Positions 1 to 6,751 of a stretch of DNA of 6,816 bases are shown here, piece by piece. Every line of letters starts with the position of its first letter. Position 1 is the first letter of the stretch. The translations under genes were made by a program, and so were the position numbers. Below the pieces are notes generated by a model, which saw only the letters and a list, made by a program, of their open reading frames with translations, was not told where the DNA came from and did not search any database. The stretch covers positions 1-6,816 of the forward strand of contig JANXQE010000073.1 of NCBI GenBank assembly GCA_025356925.1, given 5' to 3'. This stretch comes from Limisphaerales bacterium. Its GTDB lineage: Bacteria; Verrucomicrobiota; Verrucomicrobiia; Limisphaerales; UBA8199.

Positions 1-911
1 GTGAGGCGGCGCCTACCGCTCGCTATAAGGAATCGGCCAGGACGGTGGAGGCGTTCCTGAGGAAGGTGGACCCGCGCGGTCTTTCGTTCAGCGACGTCGA
101 AGGGAGCATGCGATACCTCGATACGCTGTCGCGCCAGGACGCGTCCGCCAAGTGCGCTCTGAACCTTGCGCTCCTGGACGGCGCCGGCAAGAAAGCCAAA
201 AAACCGATCCACGACCTGCTCGGGCTGGGATTCCGCGACGACCGTCATTTGACCTCTTTTACGATCGGCATCGACAAACCCGAGGTGATACGAAAGAAAG
301 TTGAGCAAGCCGCGGCATACCCGGTCTTAAAGATGAAAGTCGGCGGGCCGGAGGACAAGCCGAACCTCCAGGCGCTTCGCGAAGTGGCACCGGGCAAAAC
401 CGTCCGCGTGGATGCCAACGAAGGTTGGAAGACCAAAGAGCAAGCGCTGCAAATGATCGAATGGCTGGCGGAGGACAAGCATGTCCAATACGTCGAACAG
501 CCACTGCCAGCGAGCACGCCGTCCAAAGATTGGATTTGGCTCAAGCAACGGTCCCCGCTTCCCATTTTCGGTGACGAATCCTACCACCGGGCAGACGACA
601 TTGAGATTGCCGCCGAGTGTTTTCATGGCGTCAACGTGAAGCTGGTCAAGACGGGAGGCATCAGTGGGGGTCTGGCCGCGCTGATGGCCGCGCGCAAAGC
701 CGGCCTCAAAACCATGATCGGCTGCATGATCGAGACGAGCGTTCTGATCAGCGCCGCCGCTCACCTGGCTGAGCTGTGCGACTACCTTGACGTGGATGGC
801 AACGTCCTTATCACCAACGATCCCTATCTGGGTGTGGCGACACGGCAGGGCCTGCTCTCGTTCGCCAGCGCTCCCGAAAAGTTTGGCTTGCGCGTTAGCC
901 CGCGCCCTTAA
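1..911 (+). CDS. Dipeptide epimerase (enolase superfamily, L-Ala-D/L-Glu epimerase-like), 5'-partial
   Basis: The frame is open to the left edge (first full codon at 3) and begins EAAPTARYKES, the N-terminal block typical of dipeptide epimerases, so the true start lies outside the window. The GTG at 45 is not the start. About 302 codons are visible; relatives are roughly 320-360 residues. The enolase-superfamily barrel residues are all present: KMK (codons 330-338), Asp in RVDANEGW (411), Glu in VEQP (495), Asp in GDES (573) and KLVK (639-650). The DVD motif at 789-797 (LDVDGN) is the dipeptide-binding signature of the YkfB/YcjG group. Known family role: cytoplasmic, Mg2+-dependent epimerisation of the second residue of dipeptides such as L-Ala-D-Glu from murein turnover. 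The exact dipeptide specificity varies within the family and cannot be read here. No murein-recycling partner gene is adjacent. An o-succinylbenzoate synthase or muconate cycloisomerase role is less likely because of the DxD motif. Confidence 0.9.
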   Translation, partial: EAAPTARYKESARTVEAFLRKVDPRGLSFSDVEGSMRYLDTLSRQDASAKCALNLALLDGAGKKAKKPIHDLLGLGFRDDRHLTSFTIGIDKPEVIRKKVEQAAAYPVLKMKVGGPEDKPNLQALREVAPGKTVRVDANEGWKTKEQALQMIEWLAEDKHVQYVEQPLPASTPSKDWIWLKQRSPLPIFGDESYHRADDIEIAAECFHGVNVKLVKTGGISGGLAALMAARKAGLKTMIGCMIETSVLISAAAHLAELCDYLDVDGNVLITNDPYLGVATRQGLLSFASAPEKFGLRVSPRP

Positions 912-936
912 AAAGCCAGCCGTCGCCCAGTCTCTT

Positions 937-1308
937 ATGACCAACTCGACCGCCCTTCGCATCGCCGCATTGCTGGGAGTGTTGGCTGTGGCCTTGGGCG
1001 CTTTCGGAGCGCACGGTTTGAAAGATCTTCTCGGCCGCAACGGCACCGCCGCCATTTGGGAAAAAGCGGTGTTTTACCACTTCATCCACACGGTCATGCT
1101 CTTCGTCCTGGCCCAGCGTCCAGCACTTCAGCGTGGGCCCTGGTCGTGTTTTCTGGTTGGGATAGTGATTTTCTCCGGCTCCTTATACTTTCTGGCGCTC
1201 ACCAACGGTCGAGTTTTGGGGGCCATTACTCCTATCGGCGGTGCCAGCTTCATCGCGGGATGGCTTTGGCTTCTGATCAGGCCGTTCTCAGGAACTGCCC
1301 TGAAATAG
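937..1308 (+). CDS. DUF423 family small integral membrane protein
   Basis: A 123-residue hydrophobic protein that fits the DUF423 (YgdD/YwdK) family in length and motifs. GAFGAHGLK lies at residues 21-29, W-x-K-A-x-x-Y-H with a further His at 41-51, FSGSLY at 79-84 and ITPIGG at 97-102. Four membrane helices are predicted by eye at about 8-26, 45-60, 70-88 and 94-114. Members sit in the inner membrane and their biochemical function is unknown. The ATG at 937 was chosen because the conserved family N-terminus starts there; a longer in-frame start at 787 would lie inside the epimerase gene. The gene follows the epimerase stop by 25 bp with no clear Shine-Dalgarno sequence, suggesting a shared transcript. 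No obvious terminator follows it. Confidence 0.9.
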   Translation: MTNSTALRIAALLGVLAVALGAFGAHGLKDLLGRNGTAAIWEKAVFYHFIHTVMLFVLAQRPALQRGPWSCFLVGIVIFSGSLYFLALTNGRVLGAITPIGGASFIAGWLWLLIRPFSGTALK

Positions 1309-1509
1309 CCTTTTTCAACCCGTAATCCGAAGGCCTAAATCCGAATTCTGAGGCTCAGGCAGCGCTTTCCATCGATGTTCGTTTTGGATCTAGCGGCGAA
1401 CCGCTCGGACCGTCGGCCTTCGGGTTTTGGCTTCGGCCCCACCTGCTTTTCCAGTTGCGCTCCTGGACCTTGCGCTTTACAACCAAGATGGCCGCTGAGC
1501 CACCGAACT

Positions 1510-2931
1510 ATGTTGAACCGTCGTTTATTTCTCAAGCGCACCGCGCTGGCTGCCGGTGCCTTCTCCACGAGCGCGTTGCTTCCAACTCCTCACCTGGTCG
1601 CGGCTGAGGGCGCTTCCGACCGACTTAATTGTGTGCAGATCGGGTGCGGTGGACGGGGGATGAATCACCTGGACTGGGTGGTCAACACGAGCAAGGAGAA
1701 CCTGGTCGCGATCGTTGACCCGGACGAAAAGGCGCATGCGAAAGTTAAAAAATGGTTGCAGGACAAGCAACAAGACCCAGACAAACTTCAGGTGTTTACC
1801 GATTACCGCGTCATGTATGACAAGATCGGAAAACAGATCGATGCCGTCTTCATCGCCGCGCCCAACCACCACCACGCGGCGGCGGCGATGCTCGCGATGC
1901 AACTGAACAAAGGGGTATATTGCGAGAAACCGCTCTGCCACGATATCGCTGAAGCCCGCAAACTGCGCGAGCTGGCCAAGCATTCCAAGGCGCCGGCTCA
2001 AATGGGCAACCAGGGGCACTGCGACGACGGCTATCGTCGTCTCTGCGAATTTATCTGGGCGGGCGTAGTTGGAAATATCACCGAAACCCACAGTTGGACT
2101 GATCGCGCCAATGGCGGGGCGGGGCCGCGCCCGCCGGCTTTGCCAACCCCGCCGGGACTGCACTGGGATGAATGGGTTGGACCCGCTCCGTATCGCGAGT
2201 ACCACACCGATCTGCACCCACACGAGTGGCATGGCTGGTATGACTTCGGCAACGGCTCACTGGGCAACATGAGTTGTCACGTGCTCGACGGAGTTTACTG
2301 GGCGCTCAAATTGGATCATCCCACTTCCATCGAAGCCGAGGAGATTCGCGACGGCAGCGATGAGCGTTACCCGACCGGCAGCCGGTTGCGCTGGGACTGT
2401 CCGGCCCGGGGCGACATGCCCCCCCTCAAAGTTTATTGGTACGAAGGACTGAAGAAGGGCGCCAGCCCCGACGCTGCGGTTGGAAACCTGAAAACTGTGA
2501 AGGGCAGCGCCCGCAACCTCCCCCCACTGCTGCTCGATCTACAGAAACAATATCCCGACGAGGAATTCGATTCAAGTGGTTCGCTTTACGTTGGCGAGAA
2601 AGGCATCCTCTACACCGCGACTTACGGTGGCCACTTCCATCTTCTGCCTTTGGAAAAAATGCAAACGATGACGCAACCACCGCGAACCTTGCCTCGTCCC
2701 AAGAACATCATGCAGGATTTCCTCGACGCCTGCCGCGCTGGGAAAACAGAGACCGCGGCTCCATTTGAATATGGCTCGCGCCTCACCGAATTCTCTATCC
2801 TGGGGAACCTCGCCCAGCATGCCGGGGTCGGAAAGAAGGTCGAATGGGATGGTCCCGGCATGAAAGTCACGAACATCCCTGAACTCAATGAGTGGGTCCA
2901 ACGCCCCTACCGCAAAGGCTGGCCAGCCTAA
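1510..2931 (+). CDS. Gfo/Idh/MocA family oxidoreductase with Tat signal peptide
   Basis: A 473-residue protein. The start at 1510 is chosen because it places a twin-arginine signal at the extreme N-terminus: NRRLFLK at residues 3-9, a hydrophobic stretch to about 30, then a possible cleavage near VAA/EG (30-33). The ATG at 1375 in the same frame would bury this signal behind 45 low-complexity residues. The Rossmann NAD(P)-binding loop GCGGRG is at 45-50. The family hallmark EKP is at 139-141 (YCEKPLCH). MGNQGH is at 165-170 and the active-site-like segment GNMSCHVLD is at 252-260. Family role: NAD(P)-dependent oxidation or reduction, or redox-cycled chemistry, of sugars and polyols. The exported type is abundant in Verrucomicrobiota and Planctomycetota and presumably acts in the periplasm with bound cofactor. 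The substrate cannot be named. The gene stands alone, with 201 bp upstream and 226 bp downstream free of genes and no Shine-Dalgarno sequence. Confidence 0.92.
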   Translation: MLNRRLFLKRTALAAGAFSTSALLPTPHLVAAEGASDRLNCVQIGCGGRGMNHLDWVVNTSKENLVAIVDPDEKAHAKVKKWLQDKQQDPDKLQVFTDYRVMYDKIGKQIDAVFIAAPNHHHAAAAMLAMQLNKGVYCEKPLCHDIAEARKLRELAKHSKAPAQMGNQGHCDDGYRRLCEFIWAGVVGNITETHSWTDRANGGAGPRPPALPTPPGLHWDEWVGPAPYREYHTDLHPHEWHGWYDFGNGSLGNMSCHVLDGVYWALKLDHPTSIEAEEIRDGSDERYPTGSRLRWDCPARGDMPPLKVYWYEGLKKGASPDAAVGNLKTVKGSARNLPPLLLDLQKQYPDEEFDSSGSLYVGEKGILYTATYGGHFHLLPLEKMQTMTQPPRTLPRPKNIMQDFLDACRAGKTETAAPFEYGSRLTEFSILGNLAQHAGVGKKVEWDGPGMKVTNIPELNEWVQRPYRKGWPA

Positions 2932-3157
2932 AGACAAGGCGATTTGGTACTTGGATCACCGGACCAGAAATGATATTTTTTGGAGAGGCGAGGCTGATAA
3001 TGAAAAGCTTACGAACAAAAAAGGATGACGTAGTCCGGCTGTTATTATACGAACCGGTTCCCCCTCTCTAGTGGCCTCCGCACTTGATACTCAAGGTTTT
3101 GCATCGAGAAAGGCGGATAACTTATTCAGCGACCAGCCGTCTCTGAATCACAGTTCG

Positions 3158-3892
3158 ATGAAGGCCTTACCTTCAATAGTGCTAGCCGTGGTCCTCCTCC
3201 TCTGTGGCTGCAACTCCAGCGACAAAGCGGGCGATGCGCTACGCCGGGCGAAAAGCTATGCTCAGAAGGGTGAGTTCGAAAAGGCATTGCAGGAGCACAT
3301 CTGGTTTCATGATAACGCGCTTCAGGTGGACCGGAGTTATTATGGGGTCCGGTTATCTTTTGCTTTGGACGAATGGGTTGAACTCGGAAGGAAATATCCG
3401 AGGGCGCTAGAGGAATTGAAAAACATCCGGGATAAGAAGGCCTCCCTTCTTGCAGGTGGAGATACGAATCCGGAGCTGTTCCATGACGTTGAGGCCATCA
3501 ATGAGCACCTGGGGGACACACGATCCACGGCTGTGCTTTTCAAACAGATAGAAGCCCGAAATTCCACGTTCGCCGGGTCTCTGTATGAGATCGCGGAGAA
3601 ATCACTGATTGCGGCCGGCGAATATCCGCTTGCCCGCAAGTATCTGGGAGACCCACAGGGAAGGTTTACAACGGCAACAAACAATTTCGAGCGCGGGCTT
3701 GTATTTGCTGCTAAACATAGCCAAAACGGCGACATGGCACGCAAGGCTACTGAAGAGATTTTCTCGGAACTAGTTGTTCGACTTGTCACCGTGCTGGCCA
3801 GGACCGGTGATTCACCCGGGGCGCACGGAATCCAAACCGAAGCGCTTAGACTTTTGGACAATGAGGCCATCAAGAATGCGTTGGTCCAGTAG
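3158..3892 (+). CDS. Putative lipoprotein with TPR-like helices, function unknown
   Basis: A 244-residue protein starting MKALPSIVLAVVLLLCGCN: a lysine, a hydrophobic core and a lipobox LCGC with the predicted lipidated Cys at 18. This makes ATG 3158 the likely start, although the frame is open back to a GTG at 3071 that would add 29 unlikely residues. The mature part is helical. Residues 24-48 (ALRRAKSYAQKGEFEKALQE) look like a tetratricopeptide-type helix pair, and similar pairs may continue around 110-165. No catalytic motif is visible. It is probably anchored to a membrane by lipid; Asn at +2 does not suggest inner-membrane retention by the Asp rule. I do not recognise the specific family, and a role as a scaffold or solute-tracking lipoprotein is only a guess. 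The structured RNA of the intron remnant begins within about 40 bp of its stop codon. No strong ribosome binding site precedes it. Confidence 0.75.
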   Translation: MKALPSIVLAVVLLLCGCNSSDKAGDALRRAKSYAQKGEFEKALQEHIWFHDNALQVDRSYYGVRLSFALDEWVELGRKYPRALEELKNIRDKKASLLAGGDTNPELFHDVEAINEHLGDTRSTAVLFKQIEARNSTFAGSLYEIAEKSLIAAGEYPLARKYLGDPQGRFTTATNNFERGLVFAAKHSQNGDMARKATEEIFSELVVRLVTVLARTGDSPGAHGIQTEALRLLDNEAIKNALVQ

Positions 3893-3932
3893 TTTATCGA
3901 ACAACCGAAGGCAGCGAACTCCGCGATGACAT

Positions 3933-4533
3933 TTCAAGTTCATGTCGGAGATCAGTGGCGCGGAATCGCTGCTCCGGATCGTTCGTTGTGACATGAAGTT
4001 GCATTCGGTACTGCTTGGCGGAGCAATCCTGACCAAGCCCTGCGTGTGTCCGCAGGTACTCCACGGAAGCATGCGTCTGATGGGCTGTCCCGAGGTCGGG
4101 GCTACTGTCAGGGGTATGAAGCCTTCCCGGTAATGTAGCAAACCTGGCAGCCTCAAGCCGGGGGAGCGCTAGAGTCGGAGGATACGGTTAAACTACTGAA
4201 CGCTTTTAAGCACCGTCATAGCGAACGAGCCAAAGGGGCTGTTTAAGGCTCAGCCACAAGGCAAGCAGTCGAGTCCGGGTCGTCGAACGTGGCCCGGCGG
4301 AACACTCACAGACTGCCGGTGTAGCAGAGCGGACCAAACCCTTCCCGTATCGAATGCAGAACATGGAAAGGCTGTCGTTCCGGGCCACGCCGTTCGTGGC
4401 CGCCCCAACCGCAAGGCAGGGTAGCGGAAACAGCATTGAGAAGACCGAACAAGCCAATGCCAGTGCTTAATACATTGGATATGCCCACTTCGGTCAGGTC
4501 TCGCTTTGCAAGAGAAACCGTTGAACCATCCTT
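3933..4533 (+). ncRNA. Structured 5' RNA of the group II intron (ribozyme domains upstream of the ORF)
   Basis: Helices that can be paired by eye: 3933-3946 with 3990-4003 (12 of 14 positions, TTCAAGTTCATGTC against GACATGAAGTTGCA); CGGAG 3946-3950 with CTCCG 3972-3976 inside it; GCTTGG 4013-4018 with CCAAGC 4033-4038 enclosing GGA-GCAA-TCC, a GNRA-type tetraloop hairpin; CCTGCG 4039-4044 with CGCAGG 4051-4056; CCGGGTC 4275-4281 with GGCCCGG 4291-4297; a perfect 7-bp hairpin GGCCACG/CGTGGCC at 4383-4401; and CGGT-TCTC/GAGA-ACCG at 4491-4520 just before the RT ribosome binding site. The stretch GAACATGGAAAGGCTG (4361-4376 region) resembles a conserved piece of group II domain I. There is no coding potential here beyond chance frames. 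Assigning individual helices to numbered domains was not possible by eye. Confidence 0.6.
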
Positions 4534-4540
4534 GAGGAGG
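4534..4540 (+). promoter_or_regulatory. Strong Shine-Dalgarno sequence of the intron RT gene
   Basis: GAGGAGG lies 8 nt before the ATG at 4549. It is the only strong ribosome binding site in the window. The host genes at 937, 1510, 3158 and 5310 show none, which fits the foreign origin of the intron ORF and fixes its start. Confidence 0.85.
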
Positions 4541-4548
4541 AAAAGCAA

Positions 4549-5256
4549 ATGACAGTGGATTTATTCGCTGGTGCGTCCTCCAACAAAGTGTCGGACTGGG
4601 AAGCTGTTGATTGGCCCAAAATCCGGCAGGCTGTCAGGAGGCTACAGTTGCGTATTGCAAAGGCAATCCGAGCAGGAAAATACGGCAAGGCAAAGGCCTT
4701 GTCGTGGCTGCTCACACACTCGCGCTCGGCCAAGCTATTGGCTGTTAAGCGGGTGACGGAAAACAAGGGTGCAAAAACACCCGGTGTAGATAACAAACTA
4801 TGGAGGACTGACAGACAAAAGTATGCAGCAGCGCAGAACCTGAAACGTCGGGGATACCGACCGCAACCGTTGCGGCGGATATATATTCCCAAGAAGAACG
4901 GCAAACTGCGTCCCTTAAGCATCCCCACCTTGCACGAACGGGCCATGCAAGCGCTCCACGCGCTGGCCCTAAAACCAATCGCTGAGACTATCGGCGACCG
5001 AAACTCCTACGGGTTTCGGGAAGGCCGTTCGTGCGCCGACGCCATTGGTCAGTGTTTTTGTGCACTGGCCAAAAGCTACGCGCCGGTCTGGGTGCTCGAA
5101 GGCGATATCAAGAGCTGTTTTGACCGAATCAGCCACGCGTGGCTACTCAAGTCCATTCCGATGTAGCAGAGGACACTACGTCAATGGCTGGCCGCCGGCT
5201 ATTGGGAAAAAGGCCAACTGTTTCCAACCAACGAAGGGACACCACAAGGCGGGATT
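4549..5256 (+). pseudogene. ltrA: Group II intron reverse transcriptase/maturase, broken by a TAG and truncated
   Basis: The intact part is 205 residues, ending at TAG 5164-5166. The N-terminal RT domain (about 17-72, WEAVDWPKIRQAVRRLQ to AVKRVTENKG) and RT-0 (KTPGVD, 76-81) are clear. RT-1/2 is IYIPKKNGKLRPLSIP (111-126) followed by ERAMQALHALALKPIAE, RT-2a is NSYGFREGRS (152-161), and RT-3 carries the first catalytic Asp in LEGDIKSCFD (D186). After the TAG the same frame continues with recognisable RT sequence (LRQWLAAGYWEKGQLFP, then GTPQGGI) up to 5256, where homology ends abruptly. The YADD box, thumb/maturase domain X and any endonuclease domain are missing; full-length relatives are over 400 residues. 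There are thus two lesions, a nonsense codon and a 3' deletion. Known role of the intact family: binding the intron RNA to help splicing and copying it into DNA. This copy cannot do the latter. The gene symbol is the generic family name. Confidence 0.9.
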
Positions 5257-5283
5257 AAAAATCTTGCTCCCGCACACTTCAAC

Positions 5284-5301
5284 CATGACCTTGTGGTCGT
5301 G
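5284..5301 (+). other. Small hairpin between the intron break and the hydrolase start
   Basis: CATGACC 5284-5290 pairs with GGTCGTG 5295-5301 around the loop TTGT (7 bp, one G-U). It ends 8 nt before the ATG at 5310. There is no U-run after it, so it does not look like a terminator. It could influence translation initiation of the hydrolase or be chance. The 53 bp from 5257 to 5309 show no intron domain V and no clear promoter. Confidence 0.35.
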
Positions 5302-5309
5302 ATTTCAGC

Positions 5310-6560
5310 ATGAGTTTAATTTTTCGAATGCTTCGGATATTCTTCATCCTTGAGGTTTTAACTTGTGCTGCCTTGGCGGTTGACTATTTCCCCCCGCCAG
5401 ATAGCGCGGGCGGTTGGCGCATCGCACTGGATGCGGCTCAAATGCGCAAAAGGGCCGGCATGGATTTACCCAAGCTTGAGCAAACATGGACGTTCACCCA
5501 GCGTTGCACCCAAAATGGGGGATTGTTGGTGGTTAGAAATGGTTATCTCGTGCTCGAAAAATACTTCGGTCGCGCTAGCCGGAATGCGAATCCTGACATG
5601 GCCTCCACGGGCAAAGCCTTTACCAGCATCGCCTGCGGCATCATGTTGCAAGAGTTTCGTGACCGGATCCCCGAAGGGCTGGACGCGAAGGTATTCACGG
5701 AAAAATATCTGCCGGAAGCGTTCGAGCCAGACGGCAAGCTGGATGACGCGCGCCGGGCGGACATCACACTCGGTCAATTGCTGTGCATGTCCGGTGGGTA
5801 TAACGGGGAGGGTGGTGCGCCCATGGCGATGGTGATGGGTAAGGCCTTTCCGCTTCAGCCGGCTCCGGGACAGAACATCCGCGACCTCGATCAGTCTTCT
5901 TTGCGCTGCGCCATGTGGACGAATGCCGGCGCGGGGTATTCTTATTCCTCTCCGGAGCCGCATATTGCTTCCATTGTGTTGCGCCGTGTGACGGGAATGG
6001 AACTGGCGGATTACATTGACGAGCGCCTTGCAAAACCGATGGGTTGGGGCGCATGGGCGTATTGCTTGCACCGGGGCGACTTCACGCTGCCGCACGCCAA
6101 CGGGGCAGGGAGTATTGCTGTACACGCGACAGATGCCTTGCGCTTCGGGTACTGTCTGCTGCGCCACGGCAAGTGGGCAGGGCGTCAGTTAGCGCCTGCG
6201 GATTACATCGCGCGCTGCAACCAGATGTCGCCTTACAATCCGCATTGTCCCTTCACGTTGCAGTTCGAGCACAATTCCGATGGCCACGTAGTTGGGGCGC
6301 CTCGCGATGCGTTTTGGAAATCAGGCGCGGGCGGGTTCGCCATTATGGTTGTGCCCTCGCTGGACTTGGTGGCTTACAAAATGGGTGGTAATAACGGCCA
6401 ATACGATCCGGCGCTTACGGGGTTGCTTCAACCAACACCTGACCATTCCCGCGACGATTGGAAGCCCGTACCGCGAACGCCGTTCAACGAAGGCAGCTTG
6501 GGTGGTGATGATGGCATCCGCCGCGTGCTTGAGATGGTCTGTGCCGCGGCGGGCGGTTAG
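5310..6560 (+). CDS. Secreted serine hydrolase, beta-lactamase family (class C/esterase-like)
   Basis: A 416-residue protein with the three serine beta-lactamase-fold motifs: S99-T-G-K102 (nucleophile and general base), Y212-S-S214 within GYSYSS (the tyrosine motif; Y210 is an alternative) and K337-S-G339 (the KTG-like box, WKSGAGG). The N-terminus (MSLIFRMLRIFFILEVLTCAALA, written here in two parts: MSLIFRMLRIFFIL then EVLTCAALA) is a signal peptide with likely cleavage after ALA at 23, so the enzyme acts in the periplasm or outside. Family members (PF00144) include AmpC-type lactamases, DD-peptidases and esterases. Sequence alone does not choose, though the many environmental homologues are mostly esterase/peptidase-like rather than resistance enzymes. 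An ATG at 5328 is an alternative start that keeps the signal peptide. The stop codon of the broken RT frame (5311-5313) overlaps the ATG. No Shine-Dalgarno sequence or promoter is clear. The frame is intact throughout. Confidence 0.88.
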   Translation: MSLIFRMLRIFFILEVLTCAALAVDYFPPPDSAGGWRIALDAAQMRKRAGMDLPKLEQTWTFTQRCTQNGGLLVVRNGYLVLEKYFGRASRNANPDMASTGKAFTSIACGIMLQEFRDRIPEGLDAKVFTEKYLPEAFEPDGKLDDARRADITLGQLLCMSGGYNGEGGAPMAMVMGKAFPLQPAPGQNIRDLDQSSLRCAMWTNAGAGYSYSSPEPHIASIVLRRVTGMELADYIDERLAKPMGWGAWAYCLHRGDFTLPHANGAGSIAVHATDALRFGYCLLRHGKWAGRQLAPADYIARCNQMSPYNPHCPFTLQFEHNSDGHVVGAPRDAFWKSGAGGFAIMVVPSLDLVAYKMGGNNGQYDPALTGLLQPTPDHSRDDWKPVPRTPFNEGSLGGDDGIRRVLEMVCAAAGG

Positions 6561-6567
6561 GGGTCGC

Positions 6568-6705
6568 TCATACCGATTTACACACGGCGTCCCGTTTTCG
6601 CTTCTCGTGCATCTGCGCTAACAGCTCCTGTTTGAACGCCTGAAGGGTGGTTTGTGCCGACAGTTTTGACTGACCCCTGCGCCGAACGCCTGCGGGGGTA
6701 ACAGT
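6568..6705 (-). other. Startless 45-codon open frame, possible gene remnant
   Basis: On the minus strand a frame runs from just after a TAA (6706-6708) to a TGA (6568-6570). Its translation starts TVTPAGVRRRGQSKLSAQTT and continues as an amphipathic, charged helix-like stretch (LQAFKQELLAQMHEKRKRDA) ending VCKSV. There is no ATG/GTG/TTG near its beginning; only an internal ATG (MHEKRKRD) exists. The composition looks protein-like, so this may be the C-terminal relic of a decayed gene. I do not recognise the family, and chance remains possible. Confidence 0.25.
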
Positions 6706-6721
6706 TTAGCTCCTACTGACA
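6619..6721. repeat. Cluster of repeated short words after the hydrolase gene
   Basis: Several exact words occur twice within about 100 bp: TAACAG (6619-6624 and 6699-6704), AGCTCCT (6623-6629 and 6708-6714), GAACGCCTG (6634-6642 and 6684-6692, exactly 50 bp apart), ACAGTTT (6660-6666 and 6701-6707) and ACTGAC (6669-6674 and 6715-6720). The order is partly shuffled. It could be a decayed tandem duplication or the terminal repeats of an old insertion sequence; the segment ends in ACTGACA, reading TGTCAGT on the other strand. No transposase is nearby. Confidence 0.45.
6673..6699. other. Stem-loop ACCCCTGC/GCGGGGGT
   Basis: An 8-bp stem with one G-U pair (6673-6680 with 6692-6699) and an 11-nt loop, 112 bp after the hydrolase stop. 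A T-run (6722-6728) follows only after 22 nt, so it is not a canonical intrinsic terminator. It may still be a Rho-type or transcript-protecting structure, or part of the repeat cluster. Confidence 0.4.
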
Positions 6722-6751
6722 TTTTTTTGCATTAATTTTAGCATTTACCCC

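Larger units (their letters stand above)
3933..5256 (+). mobile_element. Group II intron remnant, 3'-truncated and probably 5'-decayed
   Basis: A group II intron is indicated by two parts in the expected order: about 600 nt of dense RNA helices, then an intron-type reverse transcriptase gene with its own Shine-Dalgarno sequence (domain IV position). The RT resembles the chloroplast-like (CL) bacterial class by recalled sequence. The right limit is where RT homology stops (5256, after GTPQGGI). No domain V hairpin or domain VI is seen between there and the next gene, so the 3' end with the catalytic core is deleted. The left limit is uncertain: helices extend to about 3933, but no GUGYG start motif lies at or before it after the lipoprotein stop at 3892. 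Without domain V and the RT active site the element cannot splice or move. It sits in the gap between a lipoprotein gene and a hydrolase gene. Confidence 0.8.

Noticed and set aside
787..936. Longer start for the DUF423 gene
   Set aside because: It would overlap the epimerase coding sequence by 125 bp, and the conserved family N-terminus begins at 937.
327..1055. 242-codon open frame on the minus strand
   Set aside because: It lies opposite the epimerase and DUF423 genes, both supported by family motifs; the translation is Arg/Ala-rich with no recognisable domain, typical of a shadow frame in GC-rich DNA.
1324..1345. Repeated word AATCCGAA (1324-1331 and 1338-1345)
   Set aside because: Two copies of 8 bp 14 bp apart are too little to call a repeat family without a genome-wide count.
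1525..2232. 235-codon open frame on the minus strand
   Set aside because: It is antisense to the well-supported Gfo/Idh/MocA gene and has no domain signature.
4044..4048. GTGTG as the intron's 5' end
   Set aside because: It falls in a CCTGCG/CGCAGG hairpin, and further helices including a GNRA-type hairpin lie upstream, so it is probably internal to domain I.
5466..6167. 233-codon open frame on the minus strand
   Set aside because: It is antisense to the serine hydrolase, whose catalytic motifs are intact; shadow frame.
6616..6710. Integron attC-like site (GCTAAC...GTTTAGC)
   Set aside because: The right core does not match GTTRRRY (T at the fourth base), the arms do not pair as an attC would, and no integrase or cassette is present.
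6673..6728. Intrinsic terminator for the hydrolase
   Set aside because: The GC stem is separated from the T-run by 22 nt; an intrinsic terminator needs the U-tract immediately after the stem.
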